A stretch of 20,832 nt of DNA. It comes from a virus. A program made the translations under genes and the position numbers. The notes below the pieces were generated by a model. The model was not told the origin of the DNA, made no database searches, and was given only the letters and a program-made list of their open reading frames with translations. The DNA is taken from positions 1-20,832 of the IMG/VR virus record IMGVR_UViG_3300030333_002132, one strand, 5' to 3'. Shown here piece by piece: positions 1 to 7,479 of this stretch (its first letter is position 1; the number at the start of each line of letters is the position of its first letter).

Positions 1-143
1 TCTCCTTCACATAACAAATCATATATTAAACCATACTGGTGCTCACTTTTTCTAGAGCCCATTTGGTATCCAGGAGAAGTTGGATCTGTCGGATCCTGTC
101 CTGGACCGTATTCTGTTGTTCCTGGTCCTACAAAACTAACCAT
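1..143 (-). CDS. Tail tip attachment protein, lambda J-like (N-terminus only; cut by window edge)
   Basis: This frame opens with ATG at 143, preceded by a clear SD (AGGAGA, 6 nt upstream), and runs off the window after 47 complete codons. It starts 13 bases below the stop of the tail assembly I-like gene, exactly where J follows I in lambda-type tails. The N-terminal residues are Gly/Pro/Thr rich, followed by GSRKSEHQYGLIYDLLCEGE, which fits the conserved J-family opening in which a D-L-[LI]-[SC]-E-G motif begins the first tail-hub domain. The full protein would form the tail-tip hub and host-contacting fibre. Only the start is visible, so size and receptor domain cannot be judged. The assignment rests on position and this short motif. 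Confidence 0.75.
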   Translation of the reverse strand, partial: MVSFVGPGTTEYGPGQDPTDPTSPGYQMGSRKSEHQYGLIYDLLCEG

Positions 144-155
144 GTGTTTCTCCTA

Positions 156-992
156 TTAGTCGTAGTTGATGTTGATATAATCATCACCCATTCCTGCTGA
201 ATTACCCCAGTAATCTTCATACCCTTCATAAACTAATGCCGAACCTGCTGGATCCTGCCATGTGCTTCCTGTTGTGTCGTCGTTTGTTGACGTATGTGTA
301 GTTTGAGTACCTGAAGTATTGGTACTATTTCCATTATACTCTTGCCCATAATTATAAGCACCAAAATTATAAGCACCTCCAGGAAATGGAGTAGATCGTA
401 AAGAAACGTTTATTGCTGTTCCTCCTACTAAAAGCTCTCCGTAGGCAATAGGCACACCGATACCTTGTCTAGCTTGATTAACTGGTCCGTTAAATAAATA
501 GGCTTCGTTTCTTTCTGGGTTATCTACTTCAGGTCCTGGAGCGAGCATTTGTGTTATACCTGCTATACTTAAGTTTACCGCCATACTTAAGCCTGTCCAA
601 GCCGTAAAAGTTGCAAAGCCTTGTCCTCCACCAAGCGCTGTAGCCAAAGACATATCAAATACTGTTTGAAAACCAAAATAAAGAGCTACAACTATAAGTA
701 TCGCTACTAAAATTTTTGTAAGAGCTTTCTTCTCTCCTGCAGGAACAGGTGCTATTATAATATCTTCAGACCCAAGAGCATTGTTCAAAGTAAATTCATC
801 ATTTCCATAAAACTCCTCTCCTTGTTGTACGGTAAAATCAATGCCATTTTCAGTACAATCTATCAAATACTGTTGGAGTCCTACAGTATTACAACCAATC
901 AGTTTAAAGATTTCTGCAACAGAAGTTACATTCACCTCCCAAACTTCTCCAAATCTATCTCCTAAATCTCCCATTAATCTAACTGTCTGCAT
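156..992 (-). CDS. Tail assembly protein, lambda I-like
   Basis: The 278-residue protein begins RLMGDLGDRFGEVWEVNV, the ubiquitin-like opening typical of lambda gpI-type tail assembly proteins (compare the 'lYGDL..rFG' start). Residues about 93-112 form a hydrophobic segment, and a second Ala/Gly-rich hydrophobic stretch covers about 120-152. The motif FNGPVNQARQGIGVPIAYGELLVGG (about 167-191) is the conserved C-terminal part of the family. The last 70 residues are rich in Gly, Asn, Thr and Tyr and probably disordered. The start ATG at 992 has GAGG 8 nt upstream and overlaps the end of the K-like gene by 19 bases, implying coupling. gpI acts during tail-tip assembly and is probably not a major virion part. 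Confidence 0.85.
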   Translation of the reverse strand: MQTVRLMGDLGDRFGEVWEVNVTSVAEIFKLIGCNTVGLQQYLIDCTENGIDFTVQQGEEFYGNDEFTLNNALGSEDIIIAPVPAGEKKALTKILVAILIVVALYFGFQTVFDMSLATALGGGQGFATFTAWTGLSMAVNLSIAGITQMLAPGPEVDNPERNEAYLFNGPVNQARQGIGVPIAYGELLVGGTAINVSLRSTPFPGGAYNFGAYNYGQEYNGNSTNTSGTQTTHTSTNDDTTGSTWQDPAGSALVYEGYEDYWGNSAGMGDDYININYD

Positions 993-1681
993 CTCATATA
1001 CCTCGTTACTTGCGGTGCAAAGTACCTACTCTGTAAACTCTCTCTGCAAGAGAGTCTGTTTTCTGCGTGGTGCATAAATATATCTTCTTGTAAATATACC
1101 CCACAATGACTTTCTACGGGTGCTTGTATTTTAAAAAGTATTACATCATGTTCCTGTACTTGATCTACTTCATAAAAACCAAAAGGCTTTACCATGTCAT
1201 CAAAATAGTTAAGACCTTTTTCCCACCAATCGTCTTCCCAATCAATAGTGGGAAGTTCTATATTTAATTTCTGTAAATAGTAATCCTTAACTAGACTCCA
1301 ACAATTTGCAGTCTTAAAGTCATACTCTCTTCCTAACAAAGGAGCTGAGTTATACTCAGGCTCATATAAATAAGTTTCTAAACTCGGTAAAGAGATTATA
1401 AAATAAGGTATTCCTAAAATATCCGAAGCCTTTATATCTGCACCACTAGGTTCACATGAATAATCTGGGTGACTATGAACTACTGCGTATATATCTCCTG
1501 ATAATCGAGCGGCAACATATTGTTTAGGGTCTATCTTAAATTCTTCTTCTCCTTCTGCTACATTATCGCAATAAACCCATTTTAATTTTCCTCTTTTATT
1601 AATTAAAAGTCCACAGCCCTCTCTAGGGTAATCTCTTTGTAAATCTGTAGCTATTTCCAGTATTAATTTATTATCTATCAT
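974..1681 (-). CDS. Tail tip peptidase, lambda K-like (JAB/MPN domain plus NlpC/P60 domain)
   Basis: This 235-residue protein has both domains of lambda gpK. The N-terminal JAMM motif is complete: Glu21 (PREGCGLL), His69-Ser-His71-Pro, Ser79 and Asp82, spaced H-x-H-P-x6-S-x2-D, the pattern of zinc-dependent JAB/MPN peptidases. The C-terminal NlpC/P60 domain shows Cys127 in TANCWSLVKDYY, His192 in HCGVYL and a nearby His204-His205, consistent with a Cys-His cell-wall hydrolase. The family is thought to process tail-tip parts or open peptidoglycan during entry. The start ATG overlaps the preceding stop as ATGA (1681-1678), which indicates coupling to the L-like gene. All expected catalytic residues are present, so it looks active. 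Confidence 0.92.
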   Translation of the reverse strand: MIDNKLILEIATDLQRDYPREGCGLLINKRGKLKWVYCDNVAEGEEEFKIDPKQYVAARLSGDIYAVVHSHPDYSCEPSGADIKASDILGIPYFIISLPSLETYLYEPEYNSAPLLGREYDFKTANCWSLVKDYYLQKLNIELPTIDWEDDWWEKGLNYFDDMVKPFGFYEVDQVQEHDVILFKIQAPVESHCGVYLQEDIFMHHAENRLSCRESLQSRYFAPQVTRYMRCRQLD

Positions 1682-2868
1682 ATAAACCTTCTGGATCCAG
1701 GGAATCCTCCAAAAGGTAATACTGCATAATTGTTTTGAATATCAGGGTTTACGTGTTTAATAGTAACAGAGCTTACTGTGCTTGATTTTCCTGTAGCTCC
1801 AAAACGTTTAGCACAGGAAGTTAATTTTTTACCGCATTGATCTCCTCGTTGCCAATAATTACCAGATTCAGGAGCGACCGTGTGAGCACCTCCTGTTTGA
1901 GTTACATTTTTTACTTGCCATAGTATGTTGTTATGTAAAACATAATCGTTAAAATCTGTGTCTGTATATGCGTAATAAGTGTCACTTGCACTATATGTTC
2001 TAAATTTTCTTACTATAGTAGAATTACTATCTGTAGGAGTAGCTCCTAATGCTGTTGCAGTATATAACTGAAAAACTTTTGATTGTCCTGCAGTTCGACT
2101 TCCATTTGAGTTAACTCGTATCAAAGAAGTATCTTTTGAATAAGTGTAAAAATTTCCTGCTACAGGACTGCTTGTAGAAGCTTGTATTAAGTTATGGGGA
2201 ACAATATACTCGTCTTTTTTATTAACATAGATATTATAATTAACTCCTCCCCAAGTAATCTGATAATCTGTTCTCCAACTACAGCCTCCCACCTTATTGG
2301 CATCTGTTTTATTTTCTGCAGCTCCTTGGTATTGCCAAGGGCAAGCACCTCCAATTACTTGTCTAGCAGGTACGGTTACATTTTGAATATCAATAGGAGA
2401 TGCAAGTTCAAAAACTACATTTAATATATTTTTTTGTTGTATTCTATCTATATTGTACTTTTGTATAGGAAACTCTATAGGAGGATTCGCAGTATTTGAA
2501 TCATATAAGTACTTTCTAAGAGTTGTTCTTTTTGTAACTCTCGCTCCTATAAGCTCTTCATAATCCATATCGCCTATATTAGTAGAGAAAACAGCGGCAA
2601 TATTAGCTATTGTTAGAGTGGGTCGAAAGATAGCTCCGTCACTCTCAAACTTCATGCCTTCTATATCTATAGGTACAGGAACATAATCTCTTACAGTCCC
2701 TCCTGTTGTATCTCTCATTTTTACAGGTGTTTGTGCCCCTAGATCTTCATATCCTCCATTATAAAAATAAGCGTAAGAACCTGTGACATACTCTAATATA
2801 AATAATTCAATATATTCGCTGCCATCGGTATCTAGTTTTTGTGCTGATTCTATTGCTTCTTGTGTCAT
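1678..2868 (-). CDS. Minor tail protein, lambda L-like (four-Cys iron-sulfur type)
   Basis: The 396-residue protein carries the four cysteines expected of lambda gpL: Cys176 (GGACPWQY), Cys196 (GGCSW), Cys345 and Cys352 (DQCGKKLTSCAKRFG). The last motif is characteristic. In lambda these cysteines bind an iron-sulfur cluster in the tail tip. Here about 148 residues separate the second and third Cys, so a long insert (about 205-340) is present; lambda gpL, at 232 residues, is much shorter. The insert is rich in Tyr, Thr and Asn and ends with a W-x5-T-Q-x9-G-N-Y-W pattern that could be a small surface domain. The gene lies between M-like and K-like genes with ATGA overlaps at both ends. Confidence 0.88.
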   Translation of the reverse strand: MTQEAIESAQKLDTDGSEYIELFILEYVTGSYAYFYNGGYEDLGAQTPVKMRDTTGGTVRDYVPVPIDIEGMKFESDGAIFRPTLTIANIAAVFSTNIGDMDYEELIGARVTKRTTLRKYLYDSNTANPPIEFPIQKYNIDRIQQKNILNVVFELASPIDIQNVTVPARQVIGGACPWQYQGAAENKTDANKVGGCSWRTDYQITWGGVNYNIYVNKKDEYIVPHNLIQASTSSPVAGNFYTYSKDTSLIRVNSNGSRTAGQSKVFQLYTATALGATPTDSNSTIVRKFRTYSASDTYYAYTDTDFNDYVLHNNILWQVKNVTQTGGAHTVAPESGNYWQRGDQCGKKLTSCAKRFGATGKSSTVSSVTIKHVNPDIQNNYAVLPFGGFPGSRRFI

Positions 2869-3239
2869 GGTTCATATACTCTATCGAAAGTTGCTGAGAC
2901 GGTTGAACCTACTCCATTTGTATAAGTTGTACTCCATTTACTACAAACTACTTTAATGGTTTTTTCATTTCCGCCAGAATTTGTATCAGGTATTGTAAAG
3001 CTAAAAGCAGTGACTGCTTTTTTACTCTCAAAAAAAGCAATTATATCGTCAATTTCTGCTCTGGATCGATTAGAAAAAGCAAGATTGTAAGTTTCTTTTA
3101 AAGGATTAATTCCTTCTACCATTCTTTGTTGATATCCATCGCCAAACTGTACTATATGTCTAACAGGTTCTGTACTTCTAGACATTCCTTTGTCTGGAAC
3201 TCTGACAGTACTAGTTAAATCTGTGAATCCTATAGCCAT
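2865..3239 (-). CDS. Minor tail protein, lambda M-like (Phage_min_tail family)
   Basis: The 124-residue product contains HIVQFGDGYQQRMVEGINPL (about 28-47), the hallmark of the Phage_min_tail family (lambda gpM type), followed by L-A-F-S-N-R and a C-terminal beta-rich part (VVCSKWSTTYTNGVGSTVSATFDRVYEP region). Its length is close to lambda gpM (109 residues). It is expected in the tail-tip complex above L. Its start overlaps the tape-measure stop as TAATG (3241-3237), and its own stop overlaps the L-like start as ATGA. The order tape measure-M-L-K-I-J matches lambda. Confidence 0.88.
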   Translation of the reverse strand: MAIGFTDLTSTVRVPDKGMSRSTEPVRHIVQFGDGYQQRMVEGINPLKETYNLAFSNRSRAEIDDIIAFFESKKAVTAFSFTIPDTNSGGNEKTIKVVCSKWSTTYTNGVGSTVSATFDRVYEP

Positions 3240-6200
3240 TATGCTGCTCCATAGGGGCTAAGTATGCCTCCGGGTCGTTTTTGATTTTGAAGTTCTTCTT
3301 GTACTGCTGCGGATAACAGTTTACCTAATTGGCCCGCTTGATCGGCAGTAATACCGCTCTGTTCTGAGCTTGAGCCTCCTTCGTTCATGTTAACAGTAAT
3401 ACTTACGTTATTTGTACCTCCACCATCTCGCATTTCAACAGGAATAGCATTTCCGTTAGGAAGGGGCACTACCGCTTCTGTTCCGTGTAGTATTGCAGGG
3501 TATCCTGCACTACTACCTCTTGCAATTCCGCCTGTAGAGTATCCCACAGGACGCTCCACTATTCCTCCATACCTGTTGCCTGGGCCTAGGACGTTACCTA
3601 TATTTGCGTCAATTCGTCCTCCTAAATCTGTGTTCATCTTAGTAGACATATTAGTATTAAAACCCTCAAGTTGAGCCGACTGGCCTGCACTTATACCCCC
3701 TAAAGCTAGTTGTCTAACTAGAGCTACTACCATAAGTTCTGCAATGATTTGAGATAAAGCATTAAGAACGCCTAGTGCCATATTTTTAAAAGCATCTTTA
3801 ACACTCATAGTACCTTGTATTAATCCTTGCAAGCTTGAAGCCAGACTACTTTGAAAAGAGTCATTAACTGTCATCAATATCTGACCTACAGCAGTGGCTT
3901 CTTTTTTTGCAATAGCTGCATTGTTCATCAAAACAATAGTATTCTGTCGTGAAAGCTCAATCTCATCGATTTTATCTTGATATCCCGCATCCGAGTCATT
4001 CATAGCAGCTAACTGATTCTCTAGATTTAAAGTGTCAAGCTTTTGTTGCCGTACTTCTAAAAGTGCTTTTTCAGCCGCTAATTCTCTGTCTACTTGCTGC
4101 TTTACAACAGCACCAGAAAGTCTATTTTCATTTGTTTGTCTCTGCAAGTCTAAATTTGCCATTTTTAATCTTTGTGTTTCCTCTACCACATACCTCAATC
4201 TTTGTATATATTTATCTGTGTCTAGCCCGCGTTCTGCCATTGCGTCAGCCAGAAGCTGGACTGCTCCTGTAGCACCAACTTTAATCGCTTCTCCCATTTC
4301 ATCCGATGCTTCAGCAGAATCTTTAAGGCTTTCTAAGTAATTTATAGTTTCTCTTCCTCCTTTCTGAAGTTCTACCGTTAAATCTGTTATTCCTCTTTTT
4401 ACAGCTTCATAATTTCCTTTTGCAGACTGAGCTTGCGAAGTTATTTGTGTAATTTTCGTAATATCTAAGTTATCTATTGCTTGTTGCATTTCTGGAGAAA
4501 GAGCACTTATATCTTCAAGACTGTTTTTAAATTGCTTCAGTGCAGCGCCTCCACCTTTTCCTAATATTTCTGCTTGGGCGGATGCTATTTCTGCAGCAGT
4601 AGCTTTTTCTCCTGCGACTGCAGAAACGTCTAAAGCGAGAGCTTTTCTAAACTCAGATGCAAGGTCAGTAGTAGATAAACTATTTATAATTAATCTAGCT
4701 TGTTCTTCTGCTGACTTTTCTTCTGCAATCATTTCTGCAAGACCGCTTTTAGCTGCCTGAATACTTTCATTTAATGTAGTATATCCAGAAGCTAAATCTG
4801 CAAGTCTTTCTTCCATTTGTGCTTTTCTAGTATGCTCTGCTTCTTGCTTTGCTAAATCGTCCATACTAATATTCAGTTTAGCGAGACCAGCATTTACCAT
4901 TTCTACAGCTTTTACGTCCGCGTCATCAGCAAAAGTAAATTTTTCTATTTTAAAATCTGCTCTGTCTTTTCCTATAAAAGCAAAAAAAGAATCAGGAAGA
5001 GCGTCCATTCCTGCATTAATAGTCTGAACGGCAAGATTTGCTATAAATTGTATTGTTTTAGCAATATTTGCAAGACCTTTTGCAACATTCATAGCAAGAG
5101 TATGAGGCATCTTCATTAGGGAATTAAAGGCATCAAAAATAGCTTTTACTACTCCTAAGATAATGGTGGCTTTCATAAGTTTATTTACTACTTTCATAGT
5201 TCCACGGGCAACTGCTTTTATTGCTGTAAAGGCACCAACAAAAGAACTACGAATTAACCTAGCACTTCCTTTGCCTGCTATTCCTACGAATTTCATGCCG
5301 TTCTTTACTGTTCTAACAAACCCTAGACTACTTTTCTCCATGTCTTTCATGGATTTTTCAAAGTGTCTAACTACTTTAATATCTGCATCCTTAAACATAC
5401 CAGAAACTATTCTTCCATGTTTAGCATACTGAGCTTCGGCAGATCTTAGAGCTTTTTTTAAGTTTGCTTTATCACCTCCATGTAGTCCTTCAAATCCTTT
5501 TTCTGATGCTTTTTTAAGTATTTTACTGTCAGAACTCGCGGCTAACTGTCCTGCAACTCCTTTAAACTTTTTAGTTGCAGTGGCTTGAAGACTTTCTAGA
5601 CTTACCCGAGTATCCTCGATATCAGAATTCCATTTCTTAAAATCTTGAATAACATCTTTAATGCCTTTTCCACCCTTTCCAATATTACTTATTTTTTCAC
5701 CTAATTCTGATACTCCGGGAATGGATTTAAATATAGATAAACCAAGAGCACCAAACAGTAAAACGGCGATAGTCGCATTGTCCGCAATGAATCCTGCCAA
5801 TCCTTGAAAAGCGGGTAGAAGTGCTTGAGTAACTGCCTTTACTATTCTATCAAAAGTTTTCTGTAACTTTACGAATTCATTTACAGGAGTTGACATATCT
5901 CCATATTGCTCATCTAGCTGACGCTGTGTTTCTGCGAGAACTGCTTGGCTTCTTTCATACGAAGTTAACTGGTCTGCGGTCTTTCCTATCTGTTGAGCAT
6001 ACCTCTTAGTAGCAGTTTCCAAACGAAGAGTAATACCTAATTCGTCCAAAAGTTCTGGTTCCGCTTTAGACACACCTCGAACTAATCGATCAAAAGATTC
6101 TTCAAAGTCTCTTCCTAGTGCAGCCGCTGCTTTCCTAGCTCCTATAGTTAGTTTCTCTAACTGATCCGTAGAAAACCCTTTAGCAGTACCTATTGCAGCA

Positions 6201-6568
6201 GCCTGAGCAGCTTCTTTAAAGCCAAGCATACCGCCACTAGCTTCTTGTAGTTTACCTGTCATCGCTCCTAGAGCCACACCAGTTTTTTGCGCAAATTCAA
6301 TCTGTCCCTTTCGTAGATTTTCGAAGTCAGCGGCATTTTTTAAGAAGTTAAAGGCAGCAGTAATAGCAAAAACATTAGCGGCTAAAGTTGCATAGGCAGG
6401 AACAAGCCCTCCCGTAATGCCTTGAGCCATTTTAGAAAAGTTTTTTGTGGCGTTCGCTGAAGTTTTAGCGGCACCTTTTAAATTTCTGTCTGCTGTACGA
6501 GCATTTTTTCCAACTTGCTGTAAACTTCCGTTGTCTGATACGCGTACACCAACTTCTACATCTGCCAT
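3239..6568 (-). CDS. Tape measure protein
   Basis: At 1109 residues this is the longest product and sits directly after the G/T chaperone frames, as tape measures do. The N-terminal part is Ala/Gly/Lys rich with a hydrophobic segment near residues 50-75 and another near 262-282 (AVLLFGALGLSIF region); a further hydrophobic stretch lies near 455-500. Long charged helical and coiled-coil regions (about 575-930) follow. The C-terminal part has the common phage tape-measure end GGIVERPVGYSTGGIARG, then H-G-T-E-A-V-V-P-L. At the usual 0.15 nm per residue it would set a tail near 165 nm, which is an inference. ATG at 6568 follows the T-frame stop by 2 bases, with AGAGAT as a moderate SD. Confidence 0.93.
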   Translation of the reverse strand: MADVEVGVRVSDNGSLQQVGKNARTADRNLKGAAKTSANATKNFSKMAQGITGGLVPAYATLAANVFAITAAFNFLKNAADFENLRKGQIEFAQKTGVALGAMTGKLQEASGGMLGFKEAAQAAAIGTAKGFSTDQLEKLTIGARKAAAALGRDFEESFDRLVRGVSKAEPELLDELGITLRLETATKRYAQQIGKTADQLTSYERSQAVLAETQRQLDEQYGDMSTPVNEFVKLQKTFDRIVKAVTQALLPAFQGLAGFIADNATIAVLLFGALGLSIFKSIPGVSELGEKISNIGKGGKGIKDVIQDFKKWNSDIEDTRVSLESLQATATKKFKGVAGQLAASSDSKILKKASEKGFEGLHGGDKANLKKALRSAEAQYAKHGRIVSGMFKDADIKVVRHFEKSMKDMEKSSLGFVRTVKNGMKFVGIAGKGSARLIRSSFVGAFTAIKAVARGTMKVVNKLMKATIILGVVKAIFDAFNSLMKMPHTLAMNVAKGLANIAKTIQFIANLAVQTINAGMDALPDSFFAFIGKDRADFKIEKFTFADDADVKAVEMVNAGLAKLNISMDDLAKQEAEHTRKAQMEERLADLASGYTTLNESIQAAKSGLAEMIAEEKSAEEQARLIINSLSTTDLASEFRKALALDVSAVAGEKATAAEIASAQAEILGKGGGAALKQFKNSLEDISALSPEMQQAIDNLDITKITQITSQAQSAKGNYEAVKRGITDLTVELQKGGRETINYLESLKDSAEASDEMGEAIKVGATGAVQLLADAMAERGLDTDKYIQRLRYVVEETQRLKMANLDLQRQTNENRLSGAVVKQQVDRELAAEKALLEVRQQKLDTLNLENQLAAMNDSDAGYQDKIDEIELSRQNTIVLMNNAAIAKKEATAVGQILMTVNDSFQSSLASSLQGLIQGTMSVKDAFKNMALGVLNALSQIIAELMVVALVRQLALGGISAGQSAQLEGFNTNMSTKMNTDLGGRIDANIGNVLGPGNRYGGIVERPVGYSTGGIARGSSAGYPAILHGTEAVVPLPNGNAIPVEMRDGGGTNNVSITVNMNEGGSSSEQSGITADQAGQLGKLLSAAVQEELQNQKRPGGILSPYGAA

Positions 6569-6570
6569 AT

Positions 6571-6987
6571 CTATCTCTTATTAACAGGGTATAATTCTTC
6601 TGACCCGCTGTTGGCTTTCATGGCCTTTTGTTTTTTCGCTACTTCATCATTAATTCTATTCATATTAAGAATTTCTATCTGCTTTATAAAATATATTACC
6701 TCTTTTCTGTCTTCTACTTTAAAAGCCTCTAGTAGTTCTGGTAATATGCTCCAGTCTTTTCCCATATAAGCACCACTCATACCATCCCATCTATCAGGCA
6801 TATACTGGTAAAGTCCCATCGATAGTTGTACTTCATAAGGAAATATACTATCTTCTACAGGCATTCTTTCTGGGTCGGGCTCTTCGCCTAACTGTTCGCA
6901 CATTCTCAAATAAGTATCTAAACTAATTTCCGTATTTTGATACTTTCGGTCAAGTAACTGTAGTATTTGAGTTACTTGCTCTCCGTA
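6571..6987 (-). CDS. T-like extension of the tail assembly chaperone (expressed as GT by -1 frameshift)
   Basis: This frame encodes the C-terminal part of a lambda GT-type tape-measure chaperone: 138 residues after the shift, from FYGEQVTQILQLLDRKYQ through the W-D-G-M-S-G and E-A-F motifs to the Lys-rich end. The frame is open back to a TGA at 7002-7000 and overlaps the G gene. It has no ATG between that stop and the conserved region; the first candidate start is a TTG at 6909 with no SD, which would remove about 26 conserved-looking residues. Independent initiation is therefore unlikely. A -1 slip at 6993-6987 fuses G residues 1-144 to it, giving about 282 residues. Lambda GT has 279. The fusion should bind and load the tape measure. 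Confidence 0.88.
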   Translation of the reverse strand, partial: YGEQVTQILQLLDRKYQNTEISLDTYLRMCEQLGEEPDPERMPVEDSIFPYEVQLSMGLYQYMPDRWDGMSGAYMGKDWSILPELLEAFKVEDRKEVIYFIKQIEILNMNRINDEVAKKQKAMKANSGSEELYPVNKR

Positions 6988-6993
6988 AAATTT
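6951..6993 (-). promoter_or_regulatory. Programmed -1 ribosomal frameshift signal (AAATTTT plus stem-loop)
   Basis: On the coding strand the heptamer AAATTTT (6993-6987) is read by the G frame as A AAT TTT, which is a legal X XXY YYZ slippery site. After slipping by -1 the ribosome reads AAA TTT TAC, exactly the T frame. Eight bases later a perfect 9-bp inverted repeat, CAAGTAACT (6978-6970) and AGTTACTTG (6959-6951), encloses a 10-nt loop. Both spacer length and position are typical of stimulatory hairpins. The G stop TAA lies inside the stem. Lambda uses GGGAAAG at the same place, so the site is conserved in role but not in sequence. Confidence 0.88.
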
Positions 6994-7418
6994 TCTAGGT
7001 CACCAACTGCCTCTGTAACCCAAGTATCGAAGTCTGGAGAGTTCTTCATTAAAACTTCTGCGTTTTCTCTCGAATATGGAAGCTCTTCATCTGGGTTTTG
7101 TGCACTAACGTCTACTAGTAACAATTCTTGTAGTCTGCCGTAAGTGAGTCCACTCCATCCTTGAATAACTGCTTCTACATATTTCGTTAGAAACTTATCC
7201 TCATCTAGTTGCTCTTCAAAAGCCCTAGACTTCTTATTAAATTTATTCTGTACACATTTATTTCGTACTTTTAAAAGTTCTTCTCTCGATAAATGTGTTA
7301 AAGCAACCTGAAATCCATCTATTCCAGGAAAATCTAAAGTAACCGTTTTACTAGGAGTTAACAAACTTGCTAGTGATACTTGCGGTCCTTTTTTCTGTGC
7401 TGTAGCTTGTTCTGTCAT
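6972..7418 (-). CDS. Tail assembly chaperone, lambda G-like
   Basis: The 148-residue protein has the features of siphovirus tail assembly chaperones: F-P-G-I-D-G-F near residue 31, L-S-R-E-E-L-L-K-V-R, the segment FLTKYVEAVIQGWSGLTYG, L-L-L-V-D-V-S, and the C-terminal MKNSPDFDTWVTEAVGDLENF. Lambda gpG has 140 residues. It is expected to coat the tape measure before tube polymerisation, together with a lower amount of the frameshifted GT form. The start ATG at 7418 is preceded by AAAAGG about 9 nt upstream, downstream of an intrinsic terminator, so its supply depends on read-through. The last five codons, including the stop, overlap the T frame. Confidence 0.9.
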   Translation of the reverse strand: MTEQATAQKKGPQVSLASLLTPSKTVTLDFPGIDGFQVALTHLSREELLKVRNKCVQNKFNKKSRAFEEQLDEDKFLTKYVEAVIQGWSGLTYGRLQELLLVDVSAQNPDEELPYSRENAEVLMKNSPDFDTWVTEAVGDLENFTESK

Positions 7419-7438
7419 TTTTATTCTACCTTTTAATT

Positions 7439-7469
7439 AAAAAATAGAGGGTGGGCGAACCCACCCTCC
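7439..7469 (-). terminator. Intrinsic (Rho-independent) terminator after the tail tube gene
   Basis: On the coding strand GAGGGTGGG (7455-7447 complement side: 7468-7460) pairs perfectly with CCCACCCTC (7455-7447) around the tetraloop TTCG (7459-7456), and is followed by TATTTTTT. A GC-rich 9-bp stem with a U run is the standard intrinsic terminator form. It lies in the 61-base gap between the tail tube stop and the chaperone start. Partial termination would reduce transcripts of the chaperone and tape measure relative to tail tube. Confidence 0.9.
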
Positions 7470-7479
7470 GTGATTTCTA

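Noticed and set aside
6571-6909. Separate T gene starting at TTG 6909
   Set aside because: No SD precedes the TTG, the conserved part extends upstream of it, and a full -1 frameshift signal gives a better explanation.
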